Below are positions 11,463-22,849 of a stretch of 64,000 nucleotides of DNA, piece by piece (the first letter of the stretch is position 1; every line of letters starts with the position of its first letter). The stretch is from Voacanga thouarsii. Lineage: Eukaryota; Streptophyta; Magnoliopsida; Gentianales; Apocynaceae. Position numbers and translations under genes: made by a program. The notes below the pieces were generated by a model that was given only the letters and a program-made list of their open reading frames with translations, did not search any database and was not told the DNA's origin. Location: assembly GCA_026120185.1 (NCBI GenBank), contig JANUWF010003370.1, forward strand, positions 1,910,001 through 1,974,000, read 5' to 3'.

Positions 11463-12749
11463 TGAAAAACCTTAGAGCGGGGGTGAATATTTTGGAAAAT
11501 TTAAAATGCTTTTCAAAAATTAGTTCTAAGATACTCCTTTATATTTCAGATCGGAGAGATTGCTATTGATACAATGAGAAGCTTTTGGAATGTCTTAAAT
11601 ACCAACTACAATCTGAATGAGATGAGATACACAATGGGCAATTAATACAAGAGTGAAGATGAGTTGATGAGAAACATAAAGATTTCTTATGAGTGATTTA
11701 AAAACTTTTAAGCAAGGAAGTTTGCAGCTTGTCGAAATTAAATGCAGAGAGATTGAACACGAGATTTATAGTGGTTCGATCTACCAAGATCTACATCCAC
11801 TATCTTAAGCTCACAATTAAGTATTTTCAACCAGATTTCATTAAACTCATCCAATTCAATGGTGTTTATCTACACCAATTACATAAGAGGATCACTATAC
11901 TTGGTTTTACCAAAACTTCTCAATCAATCAACAAATCAAGGTTCACCCCAAATGGGTTTTACACCATAACCTTGATACACAAAGAGGATTATAGAAATGA
12001 ACCAGAGATAGCTCACTCTTTTGAGCAAATATACAAACAAATGAGCACAAATAACCTTTACCTTTTTTGAAGCAATATGATTTCACTTTGAAGCACTATG
12101 AAAAGGTGGATTTTTGTATTTTAGAGAGTAAGAGTATTTCTTAGAAAGATAGGACAAAAATCTACTTTCAAATCAAGTTTTGAAACCTTTTATAAAGGAA
12201 AAAATAGAGCTCCAACGGCTAGAAACGGCTAGTTTCACACTATCAAATTTTTCAGAGTTTTGGACTCAAGTATCGGACGAGGGTGCGTCCAAAAGATAAG
12301 TCCAAAATGGTACTTTTTTAGGCATTATCAATTTGACACTGTTCATAGAGTTTTCGACGAGGCTTTTGGATGCAAAGTCATCTAAAACTACTTAATCTAA
12401 AAATCTGTAGACTTAATACTTTGAATTCTTTTTGCTTGTGTACTTCAAGGTAGAAATAAATTAACTCATAAGGTAAAGAAGACATAGGAATTTACACAAT
12501 ATATCTTAACAAACAATTTCTAGTCTATGATTCTTTTCAAGAACTTCTTAATATGCAATCTCTTAAGCTTGTTTTATACTTTGTCACCCATTATTGGATT
12601 CTGTTGCTCAAGAGTTGCTTAGCAATCTTGTTTGTATGTCTTAAAAGAATTGAGATCGAACATGTACTATCATATATAGATCACACAAGTTAATCTTCAT
12701 CATTGTTTGTCATAATTTAGAACACAGGAGAATGTCCTTAGGGATAACA
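11463..12749 (-). repeat. 3' LTR of copia S (1287 bp)
   Basis: Minus strand start TGTTATCCCTAAGG, end AAGGTTTTTCA. It aligns along its length with the 5' LTR at 24650-25941 with many substitutions, so the insertion is old. A 113-codon ORF on the plus strand (11729-12070) is broken in the sister LTR and is not considered a gene. Confidence 0.92.
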
Positions 12750-12763
12750 ATCTCTCCCTTTAT
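12750..12763 (-). other. Polypurine tract of copia S
   Basis: The minus strand reads AATAAAGGGAGAGAT immediately before the LTR start TGTTATCC, the expected plus-strand primer site. Confidence 0.75.
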
Positions 12764-14190
12764 TAATGATGACAAACTTCATGAGATTGTGATATAAAAA
12801 TAGTGATATGTACAGTATAGACATGTTAGATCGAGAGAAATAAGAATATTTTTAAATTGAAGTGCATTCTCTCATTACAGGACTCAAGAGTGCTTACGAG
12901 ATTAAGATAAGAAAATGTAAACATATACTCACAAACATGGCACAATGAGTCTATGGCCCAAACAACCTCCATATCCTCATTCCTTCCATCACACGACTAT
13001 TCCTTAAGAGAATAGCCACAATTTTAAAAAATGTATAAATATGGACATAGGGAGGTATGGAATATAAAGCACAAGATGAAATGCTTCACCTTAATAAGTG
13101 TATATATGAATATAGGATATAAGACCTCAAAATACGATTTTAGAGAAAAACTGGATTTACAATTTGGACGTCCAAACTATGCATCCAAAACTAGGTGGAG
13201 TGAGACTACAGAACTTTTGGACTTTAGGTTTTGGATGTCTAAAACATGTGCCCAAAATTAGGTAAAATTAGACAGAAGCTATCCTTTTTTAAAACCCATT
13301 TTGGACTGGACTTTTGGATTGAAGAAATAAGTGTCCAAAACTCCCCCTGTACATGTGCAGGTAACAACGAGTTTTTAGAGATTTTGATCCAACCTAGTTT
13401 TCTAAAGAAATTTCAGACTTCAAGGAAAATTTTGAGCAATGAAAGATATATGAATAACTATCCTTACAATTTGAGATTTTTAACATAGAGCATATCATAA
13501 TTAGCTTTCAAAACAGATTGTTCAACAACCCAAATCTCAATGTTAACTTTATGTACACACTTCAAACTCATTTGACCATAATAGGATAAGCAATTGAAAT
13601 CACAATTCATACCTATTATAAGCCAATATACGATCAGTACATGAGCATAAAAAATTGCACAGCATGCTGGTTTGATCAACTCTAAATCCTAACATGTATT
13701 TCTCAATGTGCTTCACAGAATCTTGAGGAATATTTAGCATCTACATACAAGCCTAATAACACTATTCCATAGCATAGTAACTATATTCAGTTTACTCATT
13801 ATCAGTCCATAACATAATAGTACATAGTCCAATACTAACTAAGAATAATCATCAACATCATATCATAACATAGCACAACAGCATATCACTACAGTACACA
13901 GTCCAATAATAACCAATAATAATTATCAACAGTATAGCACAACAATTCACAATCCCAACTACCATTTTTCTCCCCCTTTTGTCATCAATCAAAAAATAGA
14001 GAATAAGAAGAATGCAAATGATGGAGATATATATATATATATATATATATTTAATAGATAGAGCAAGAGATATGCAGAATTAAAATTTTTCAAAGACTGG
14101 TGCAAAAATTAAAAAGATAATTGTCAAAAGAAATCAGTAAAAGTTGTGTAAATAGAGGATGTCTTGGAAGCAGTCTGCAGAGGTGATCAC
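12764..14190 (-). other. Copia S noncoding 3' region
   Basis: About 1.4 kb between the env-position ORF and the PPT with no credible coding sequence. It contains a degenerate tandem duplication at about 13800-13935 (units sharing CAGTCCAATA and AATAATNATCAACA) and an (AT)n tract at 14027-14050. Short TTGGAC/GTCCAAA motifs recur at 13140-13330, as they do in the LTRs. Confidence 0.6.
14027..14050. repeat. (AT)n microsatellite
   Basis: Twelve AT units within the noncoding 3' region of copia S. Confidence 0.9.
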
Positions 14191-17100
14191 TTAGAAGATA
14201 TGGACAGTCTCTGGCTTGGACTCGACACCCTTTTTAGAATCCTGTCCAGCCATCCGGCTGGACTTCCTCTTTACCACCATATGTTTTTGCCTTTTTCCAG
14301 AGGAGACAGGGATTTCAGTAGGTGTAGGGGGTGCAGATTCTTCTTGATAGATGGATATCTACCTTCTTTGTTCAGTGGCTATCATTTCTTCATCCTGATT
14401 CTCCTTCTCAGTAGCTTCTTCTTCTTCAGCGGCAGTTTTTTCTTTATGTACTTTTTCTAGGGATGGTGCTAATAGAACAGACATTATTTCATCCTTTTAT
14501 CCTTCTCTTCGACTGCAGCTAGCCTATTCCCAATAGTCTAAATTTCTGAACTGAGGCTGTCCACCTTAACAGCCAACAGATTGATTGCTTCCAAAATGCT
14601 TTGACTGATGTTATGTCCTAAGTTCTCTGTTTGCCTTTGCTAGAAGACTCAACTTAAATTTTTGTTTCATCTTTCCTTTTAGTTCCTACAGATTGGGCAG
14701 TTCCTTTTCCTTTCTTCTTAATTTTTAGCACCTTTTCTTTCTCTTCATTTGATAGATCTCTGAGCAAAACCCACTTCTGATTCACTACAACAAAACCCAT
14801 TCTTTCAAATGACTTCATGTAATACACATTTATCTTCATCTGCCTAGGCGTAAACTTATCTATATCTACATTAAAGTATCTGAATACTTTGGTCAAGAGA
14901 TTACCATATGGAAGTGCCTTATGTGAAGTGTTTGTTGGGAAATATGCCCTTTTAAACTAGGTTTCTGATGTAAACATCGAATGTTTTAATAAAAGAATTT
15001 ATTCTCAAAAATAGTTTGTGAATTTACATTTTATTTGTGCACAATTACGTTTTGAAAAGATCCATTGTGTTTAAGTAAGTGGTCCATATGAATGGTGGTC
15101 TTTCACAATAAGGTATGGATCATGGGTTACTTAACACATAAACGTTTGTTCTTAACCGATTGATGAGAATGGGAATCTCTTCATGTTTAGGTTATTATGT
15201 AATGAATTCCAAATGTGAAATGGCTTTCATTTAGCCAGTGAGTAGTCCACTCACTTCATGACATAAGCGTATTTCGAATACGTAGAACAGGACTTGTAGT
15301 AGTGGTTTCTTAAAGTTTTATATAGTAGAAACCTAAACTATTACTGCTACAACGTGAACTAGTACTTTACGACTTGAGTATGAGTTGGTGGTCTAACGAA
15401 GCTAGAAGCATGTTCTTTGATCTGCTTTAGTTGAGATTCTACCGTAGGACCAATATACTTGCATGTTGGGTATGTGTGACTAGTTAGTTAAGACAAACTT
15501 GTATAAGATAGTTTATATACTATATCGCCCCTTGTGGTTGTCTGAATGATCTCAATATCCAGGGTCCTGGGAAACATGACTTGGATGTTTGCTTTAGAGT
15601 AGCTCCCTTGGAAAAGGAAAACAATCCAGGAAGTCGTAGATTATTAAATTAGAAGCCTACGGATGATAGATGTCATTTAGAGAGGTGTTAGTACATTTCT
15701 TCCTCTCTAATGCACAGCGATGTATAGAAGAGTATTTTAGTCATTTCCCCTGTAGGTCGGAGACTTCGCTAACGCAACATTGTCCTTGGGGTCAATATTT
15801 CCTTATGATGATATTAGGAAATGTTTAAAATACAAAATACAGCTATTTATATGACAAGGGTATTTTTATCATTTTAGTAGCTAATGCGATGTGTCTCTTG
15901 GTTCCTAATATAGACCGTAAGTCCTAATTATATACAAGTCTTAAATTAAATAGAAATTATTTTATTTAAGTAGCCTAATTTAATTATTGGGCTAGAATAA
16001 AATAAAGGCCCACAGAGAGAGAGAATTAATTAAATTAGTTTTGTGGATTAATTAATTATTCAGGGCTTTGGCCCAGTTTGAATAATTAAAGATTGACCTG
16101 GGACCAAACTAATATAGGCTTGTTAATTGGACTAGTTTATTTGGGCTGAAAAAATTAATTATTTATTAGGCCATTTATTTTATTCTAATTAAAATAATTA
16201 ATTTAGTCCAAAAGGTTAAACTAAGAGTCTAATGGGCCAATCCAGTTTAACCTAGGGTTTTATTTAGGTTAAACAGGAGAACAAAGACAGAGGTCGCTTT
16301 CAACGTTGTTCCTTCTACTTCTTCTTTGAGTAAAAAGAAAAACGTGACAGTTTTTTTTCTCTCTGAAAAATTCCTTAACCCTATGAGTTGTTCACCAAAC
16401 GTGAATTAGGCAGGCCATATATTAGAAGATCGAGAGGTTGGCATTCATATACATGCACAAATGAAGTAAGAGGCTTACAGGAATCACACCAAAGGTTTCC
16501 ACCAGCACACCTATCCCGGTTCCACACATTCTGGTCCAGCCAACTTTAAGAACAAGAAGAAGAGGTAAATTTTTTTTTTCCTCTCGGAGCTCTTCCAGAC
16601 TGGGACCGGTGTGGACTAAGGCCGCCAGAACCTGCGCCGGCTATAGTCTGGAAGCCACCTGCATTTTTTTGTTCTTTAGTTTTGCTTCCACTGTGTGCTT
16701 TACTTCCCCTTTAAATCTTCAGTGTTTCTTGACTGCATCATCAATTTGACTGCCAGAAATCCAAAGCTGATCTGTTGTCCCTTAGAAAGAGCCAGCATTA
16801 GTATCATTTGCATGATACTTACTAAAGTTTTATGCCCAAAGCTTGGGGTAACCTTGTTCGACACCATATGGTGTAAGACTCTTCCAGGACCATTCAGCTT
16901 TTTCGTGTTTCTATCACCTGAGTTTTTAAAACTTTTCCCACCGAAGAATCTTTCCACAAATTTGCCCAAATAAAAAAATGTCTGTCCCTTCAGGAAACTT
17001 GTTCATCTCGAAGAACTGAAGACCCCTATCTCTCACACCAAAAATTCAATTTAGCACCTTGTGATCAAATTCAACATTTACATATCCTACTCTGGTGCTA

Positions 17101-17538
17101 TAGCATTACACCATGAACCCTCTTCGAATCTCCTCATGTCTCCCATTTTTCAAATTAGCATAGAACTCCCAAACCAACGGGATGTACAACTTCTCATCAA
17201 CTGACAGTAACGCTCTACAGCCTAGATTCTCAAACATATTCAGAATATCAGAGAAATTTAAAAAATCTCCAACCTCAACCCGATATCCTAAAATCACAAT
17301 TCTATTCCTAGATAGCTAATCATTGAAATCAGTTTCACATTTTTTATCAAGGAAGCGAGTTACCTGTGTCTTAGAACTTTCTGGTGCAGTAAGCTCTATA
17401 GATGAGTTGGATCATGAGGCTTATTTTCTTTTCTTTCTGCTTGGTGCCCAGTGGTGTAGCAGCTTTTGTCTTAGTCGCAACTTTCCCCATCTTGGTTCTA
17501 TTTGTAGTTCCTTTGACAGGTTTTGTTGTTTTCGTCAT
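14191..17538 (-). pseudogene. Env-position third ORF of copia S, plant transposon-protein-like
   Basis: On the minus strand an ATG at 17538 opens a Lys/Thr-rich N-terminus (TKTTKPVKGTTNRTK). A block around 17106-17297 with the signature LVWEFYANL follows, then 16700-16969 with GPGRVLHHMVSNKV and ISFGFLAVKLMMQ. A foreign solo LTR (14933-16721) intervenes. The frame resumes with LPYGNLLTKVFRYFNVD and MKSFERMGFV (14654-14925), then a possible coiled coil (ILEAINLLAVKVDSL), an acidic Glu/Lys-rich tail and a stop at 14191. The FYANL...LHHMV...LPYG...RMG order is what I remember from the putative plant transposon protein domain found in many plant ORFs and in SIRE third ORFs. Without the insert it is about 515 codons, with stops and frameshifts. 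No clear signal peptide or membrane segment was seen, so a true envelope function is unsupported. Confidence 0.7.
14933..16721 (+). mobile_element. Solo LTR of copia Y family (1789 bp)
   Basis: Starts TGTTGGGAAATATGCCC and ends TTTAAATCTTCA, flanked by a perfect 5-bp TSD GTGTT (14928-14932 and 16722-16726). No internal sequence is present, so it is a solo LTR. Its first kilobase is homologous to the truncated LTR at 9308-10317. It carries runs of TTAATTAATT-like sequence near 16020-16210. It interrupts the env-position ORF of copia S. Confidence 0.9.
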
Positions 17539-17989
17539 AACAAAGACGAGGAGAAGATGAAGGATCTTTGGTTTTGTTTTAGGGAAGATGAAGTTGAGAG
17601 TAACAAAGAGCAATGTCAATTTCTGATTTTCAAGAGAGGGTGTGTGAAAGCCTTTTCTTTTGAGATTTTCTAGGTTCTAGATAGGATAGGTACAATCAAG
17701 TACTTTACATTAGAGACTTTTCAGAGGAATTGAAAAGAGCACGGTAATTTGAAATTTTTGAAAAGTCATTTCTGGGCTCACTTTTTCTTTCACTGATAAC
17801 AAAACTATTTGGCTTTTCATAAATTGAGAGCTGCCGATATTTTAGACTCAAACTAACTCCAAAATCATTCGTCCAAAAAGTGGAATAAAAACAATTCACT
17901 AAGACGATTTTAGAGTCTTGTTTTCCAAATAGTGCATCCAAAAGTTTTGTTCAAAAGTTGTGTCTTCAATGGTTCTGCAAAAATAGAAA
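17539..17989 (-). other. Copia S spacer between pol and the third ORF
   Basis: About 450 bases on the minus strand. A 78-codon frame (17941-17705) has no recognisable motif, and I see no other gene in it. Confidence 0.4.
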
Positions 17990-20451
17990 CAAATCTTTGG
18001 CAAAAAGAATGTCAGTTGCATGATCTTAATAATTCCTAAACCTCTTCTCAGATGATTAAATCTTTTTTCGGCCAAAGGTTTTGTGAAAATATCCGCAAGT
18101 TGTTCATCGGTTGAGATATATTCAACACATACATCTCATTTGAGCACATGATCCCTAATAAAATGATGCTCAATCTCAATATGTCTGGTCCTAGAATGTT
18201 AAACATGATTTTTCGTTAAATTTATTGCACTTGTATTATCACATAGTATAGATACGCAATCAAAATTGAGAATAAAATCAAGCAGTACAAAATTTTTGCA
18301 CAGCAGCTCCCTACTATGTATTCAACCTCAGTTGTGGATAAGGATACACAGGCTTGTCTTTTGCTATGCCATGATACTAGAGAGTGTCCGAGAAATTGGC
18401 AGTGCCCGCTAGTACTTTTACGTTCAACTTTACAGCCTACATAATCCGCATCAATATAGCCTATAAGATCAAAGGTGTTAGTATTGGATACAATAACCCA
18501 TAATCATATATTCCAATCAAATATCTAAGGATCCGTTTACGGCATATAAGTGGGATTCCTTTAGACATGATTAAAATCTAGCACAGGGACAAATTGAAAA
18601 CATAATGTCTGATCGACTAGCAGTAAGATATAACAAACTTCCAATTATACCTTTGTATTTTAATTCATCCACTTTCTTACTCTTTTCATTCTAATCAAGC
18701 TTTAGAGATGTGCTCATAGGTGTACTGATTTCTTTAGCTTTGTTCATACCGAACCTCTTGAGCAATTCATTTGCATACTTAGCTTGAGTTGATTTAGGAA
18801 AATTCCATCCTTTGTGTGTTTAATTTACAGCCTGAGGAAGAAGTTAAGTTCTCCCATTATGCTCATCTCAAATTCTTATCGTATACTCTTAGCAAACATC
18901 TTAGACAAGGATTCAATAGTAGCACCAAAAATAATATCATCAACATAAATTTGAACAATGAGAAAATCATCAGAATTTTTAGGCCTAATAAACAGTGTAG
19001 TATCAACCATGCCTCTTGAAAAACCTTTTGAGAACAACAATCCACTAAGTCTTTCATACCAAGCTTGTGGAGCTTATTTTAAATTGTAGAAAGCTTTTGA
19101 GAGTTTGAAAATGTGATTTGGAAAGGGCTCATGAATAAAACCTGGAGGTTGTTCTACATATACCTTCTCTTCAATAAAACCATTCAAAAATGTACTTTTA
19201 ACATCCATGTGATAAAGCATCAAGTTTTTGAAAGATGCAAAGGCAAGAAGCATTCTTATGGACTCTAATCTAGCAACGGGAGCAAATGTCTCGTCATAGT
19301 CAATACCCTCTTCTTGATTGAATCCTTGGGCAACAAGTCTAGGTTTATTTCTAATCACCACTCCATTTTCATCAAGTTTGTTTCTGAACACCCACTTGGT
19401 GCTAATAACCGAATAATCAAGTAGTCTAGGGACGAGTTTCCAAATTTAATTTCTCTCAAATTAGTTCAACTCTTCTTGCATAGCTAGTATCCAAAAATCA
19501 TCATGCAAGGCCACATCAATACAGTTAAGTTCAATACTAGAGAGTAGAGCAAAATTGTCTACAAAATACCGGCTAGTCTTAATTCCACAGCTAGAATCAC
19601 CAATAATTTGCTCTTTTAGATGACTGGTTTTATACTTCCAATCCTTTGGTAGCCCTTGATCAGTTAGTTTTTCAGTTTCTTGCTTGCTTTGCTCAGCATG
19701 TTACTCTTCTAATTCCTCTTCTTTAGCATGAATGTCCAGTGGTGGTACTTTGTACTATTCTTTCCCTCTTTCTTTTGAACTTCCTACATCATCATCTTTT
19801 CTTGATGTATAAATGTTATATTCATCAAAGGAAACATGTATGGATTCTTCCAAACATAGAGTTCTTTTATTGTACACTCTATATGTCTTTTTATTGGAAG
19901 AGTATCCAAAGAATATATCCTCATCAGATTTACTAACAAAATTTTCAAGATTGTCTCAGGTATTAAGAACAAAACATTTACAATCAAATACTTTAAAATA
20001 GGAAATTAATGGAGTTTTGTCAAACATAAGCTCAACGGATGTTTTTCTTAGAAAGAGTCTCAATATCACTCAGTTAACAATACAACACTGTATTTACAAC
20101 TTCAGCCCAACAGTATTTTAGAAGTGAGTTTTCACAAATCACAGATCTAGCCATTTCCTGCAAGGTTCTATTTGTCCTCTCAACAACATTGTTCTATTGA
20201 GAGGTTTTAGCAGTTGAAAAGTTGTGAAAAACTCCATTTTCATCGGAAAAATGTGTAAATTCACTATTGCAAAATTCTCTACCATTGTCACTCCTAATAG
20301 AAATTAATTTGCATCCAATAGAGTTTTGGATGTGCTTGAATAATTAAGAGAATTCAAAAAATGCTTCATCTTTTTGTCCAAGAAATAAAGTCCAAGTAAA
20401 TCTTGAGAAATCATCTACTAGAACATAAGCATATCTCTTACCACTAAGGCT
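17990..20451 (-). pseudogene. Copia S pol: integrase (rest), RT, RNase H
   Basis: From high to low coordinates: integrase core blocks (YAYVLVDDFSRFTW, IRSDNGREF and VVERTNRTLQEMAR with the catalytic Glu kept) at about 20450-20130. The linker region follows, then RT at 19391-19074 with RNKPRLVAQGFNQEEG, DETFAPVARLESIRM and DVKSTFLNGF. Beyond that RT decays into several frames, and RNase H is recognisable by SRSDIMFS-like and LTKPLAEKRF-like blocks near 18570 and 18070. Multiple stops and frameshifts make it nonfunctional. The N-terminal integrase part lies on the other side of the solo LTR at 20457-22176. Confidence 0.85.
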
Positions 20452-20456
20452 AGTGG

Positions 20457-22176
20457 TGTTAGTGTTGTGCCGTAGAGGTAATCACTTGTACATTGTATAT
20501 GATACATTTTATTTTAATAAAAGGCATTACTTATCTTACAGTTTCTTTTGTTTACTTTTAAGTAACATAACTGTTCAATAAAGTCCCTAGTACAACACTG
20601 TGTTAAGGAAATCATGATAGAGATCATGATATGAGATTCCTACTACACTAGATGGTGTTAGTACTTAAATAGTCCCTAGTCATAGTATTAATGAGATAGG
20701 ACATCATTAATGCGTCAAGACTAGCATGTGCTAGACTTCCTGATTTGATCAGGCGGTGGTTCTCATAACCGTGAGTATTGAGATACTCAAAGTTAACACA
20801 TGGATGCTTGCTAATGGAACAAGTTCATTGGATGACCTAGCTTTAAGATAATCACATGGATAACTATTTAGTGCCAGAGATATAATCTCAATATAGCAAA
20901 CGTGCAAGTATCCTTAGACTTTGAGAGCTCTAAGATACTTTGTTTGCTAAGCTTTGTACTTTAATTCCAATCTCCGGAGCTCAATCAAGGGCTGCCTATG
21001 GGATGGATATTGGGTACATTGTGAGGTAAACGAAAGTAGTTGAGAGGGTCAATAAAAGATTCACCACTCCTAATAGTATAGGCGAATATCTCACGGCCAC
21101 TTGTAGGAATTACTACTCGAGAAGTCCTTAGCCAAGGCTATTGTGTATTGGAAATAGTTCCAATTGATACACATCTAGAATAGTGAGTTCCCGGTACAAG
21201 TACTATTGTATTCGGGTCAGAATTATTTCTAGAGGGAGTTGGCACTAATTCCATACTCCAAACCGAATGAGATATTATATGGTGAAAGGAGTTAATTGCA
21301 CTGAAATTTGTTATTGAAGGGTTCATGTCAAGTCACTTGACTTCCCGAACTCTTAGGTGGTCATGATGTATTGCTATATATCGCTCATGATCTAGGAATA
21401 TGGGTTTATTAATTAATGAATTAATAAACCAATCCTGATTATAATTAATAGGATTAATTCTAATTAATTATGGATTATTAATCTCAAAGACGTTTGGATT
21501 AATTCATGTTCTCTACCAATTGACTGGAAAACCTAATATGTCACACACAATAGAAGATTATATGCTCAAGATATTATTTGATAACATTGTGGGGTTAATT
21601 AAAAGAAAGAGAAGTTGTTGTGGACAAATTATAATTAGTTATAATTTGTGGTACAAGTTGTAATTGTGAGAACTTGATGTTTCCAATTACAATTAGGGAA
21701 CTCTAATTGTTTTAGAATTCCAGATTTTCAGTGAATTTTCGGTTTTATGATGATATAACCGAAAACCCTACGGGTGATTCACGTGAGAAAAACTGCAGCT
21801 ACATAAACCTTCTCTTCTTCTTCTTCTCTCTCGATTTGATCTTGAAATGAGAGCTCTAGCTGCCATTATTGTTTTTGCTAGCACAGAAATTTTGGTGCTT
21901 GAGTATTCTTCTGTATGGATTACTGTTAGAGATAATCACACACTGTGATTATAGTGGTTAGACGTTCAACTCACGTGAAGGTTGATCATGAGAATTGCTG
22001 GATCGCGCCTCAACTTGAAGAAGAAAATTTTGTTCTTCGGACGATCACCTAAAGGTAAAAAGCTGTTACATTTACTCTCTTTATATCTTATTTTCCACAT
22101 ATAGATGGGTCCTGAGAGGGTATCTCATTTTATTTTCCGTTGCGCCGTATAGGATACGAGCCAAAGATACCCAACA
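20457..22176 (+). mobile_element. Solo LTR of copia L family (1720 bp)
   Basis: Starts TGTTAGTGTTGTGCC and ends GATACCCAACA, flanked by a perfect TSD AGTGG (20452-20456 and 22177-22181). Closely similar along its length to the LTR of copia L1 at 4167-5881, including a 12-bp inverted-repeat stem near 21406-21433. It splits the integrase of copia S. No internal region remains, which indicates LTR-LTR recombination. Confidence 0.95.
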
Positions 22177-22181
22177 AGTGG

Positions 22182-22835
22182 TCCTCATTAGTCCAAATAA
22201 ATCCATATGAATTAATTTACGAGGTTTTGTGGTGGAAATTATTTTCTTAGGTTTGAAAGAAGTTTTGATTTATTTTCTAAATTGGCATGCATCACATATT
22301 TTGCTTTTATCAAACTTCATTTTGGGCAATCCCTTAACAAGCTCTTTTGAGGATAATAATTTGTTTAGCAAATCAAATGATACATAACCTAATCTTCTAT
22401 GCCAAAGATAGCCATCGTTATCATACATGGAAAAACATCTAATATCATAAGTATAAGATCATCAAGATAAAATACATAAACATTCCCAACACAGTTAACA
22501 ACAAAGATTGTTTCATTATTTGAGCTGTCCTGAATAGAGCAAGAATCTTTCTCAAAAATGACTTTTCAACCATTGTTACATAATTGACTAATGCTAAACA
22601 AGTTGTATTTTAGCTCATTAATCAATAATACTTGTTTGATAATGGTTGAAGATCCTCTGCCAATGTTACCTATTCCAAGTATTTTTCCTTTCTTTTTGTC
22701 TCCAAAGGTAACGAATACATCATTTGTGGATTGCACATTTTCTAATACAGTTGAATTTCTGGTCATGTGTCTTGAGCATCCACTATCAAAGAACCACTTT
22801 GTGAAGCTCATTCTCTCCCATGAATGTACCTATAT
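22182..22835 (-). pseudogene. Copia S protease and integrase N-terminus
   Basis: On the minus strand the protease frame (22811-22566) begins WFFDSGCSRHMT, keeping the Asp-Ser-Gly catalytic triplet normal for SIRE-type copia. It continues with VTFGDKKKGKILGIGNIG and LKYNLFSISQLCNNG. Toward 22182 the GAG_pre-integrase region gives GLPKMKFDKSKICDACQ and TTKPRKLIHMDLFG. The zinc-binding Cys of ICDACQ and the first catalytic Asp (MDLFG) are still visible. Stops and frameshifts lie between these blocks, and the frame is then broken by the solo LTR whose TSD is at 22177-22181. Confidence 0.85.
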
Positions 22836-22849
22836 ATGAGATAGGAGAG

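Noticed and set aside
11729..12070. 113-codon plus-strand ORF in the 3' LTR of copia S
   Set aside because: The sister LTR at 24650-25941 has an in-frame stop in the matching region, and LTRs do not normally code; treated as chance.
14164..14460. 98-codon plus-strand ORF with a hydrophobic, Phe/Ser-rich end
   Set aside because: Mostly antisense to the acidic Glu/Lys-rich tail of the env-position ORF of copia S; the hydrophobic run is the complement of GAA/AAG-rich codons.
16695..16973. 92-codon plus-strand ORF
   Set aside because: Antisense shadow of the LHHMV/FGFLAVK block of the minus-strand env-position ORF, and it crosses the end of a solo LTR.
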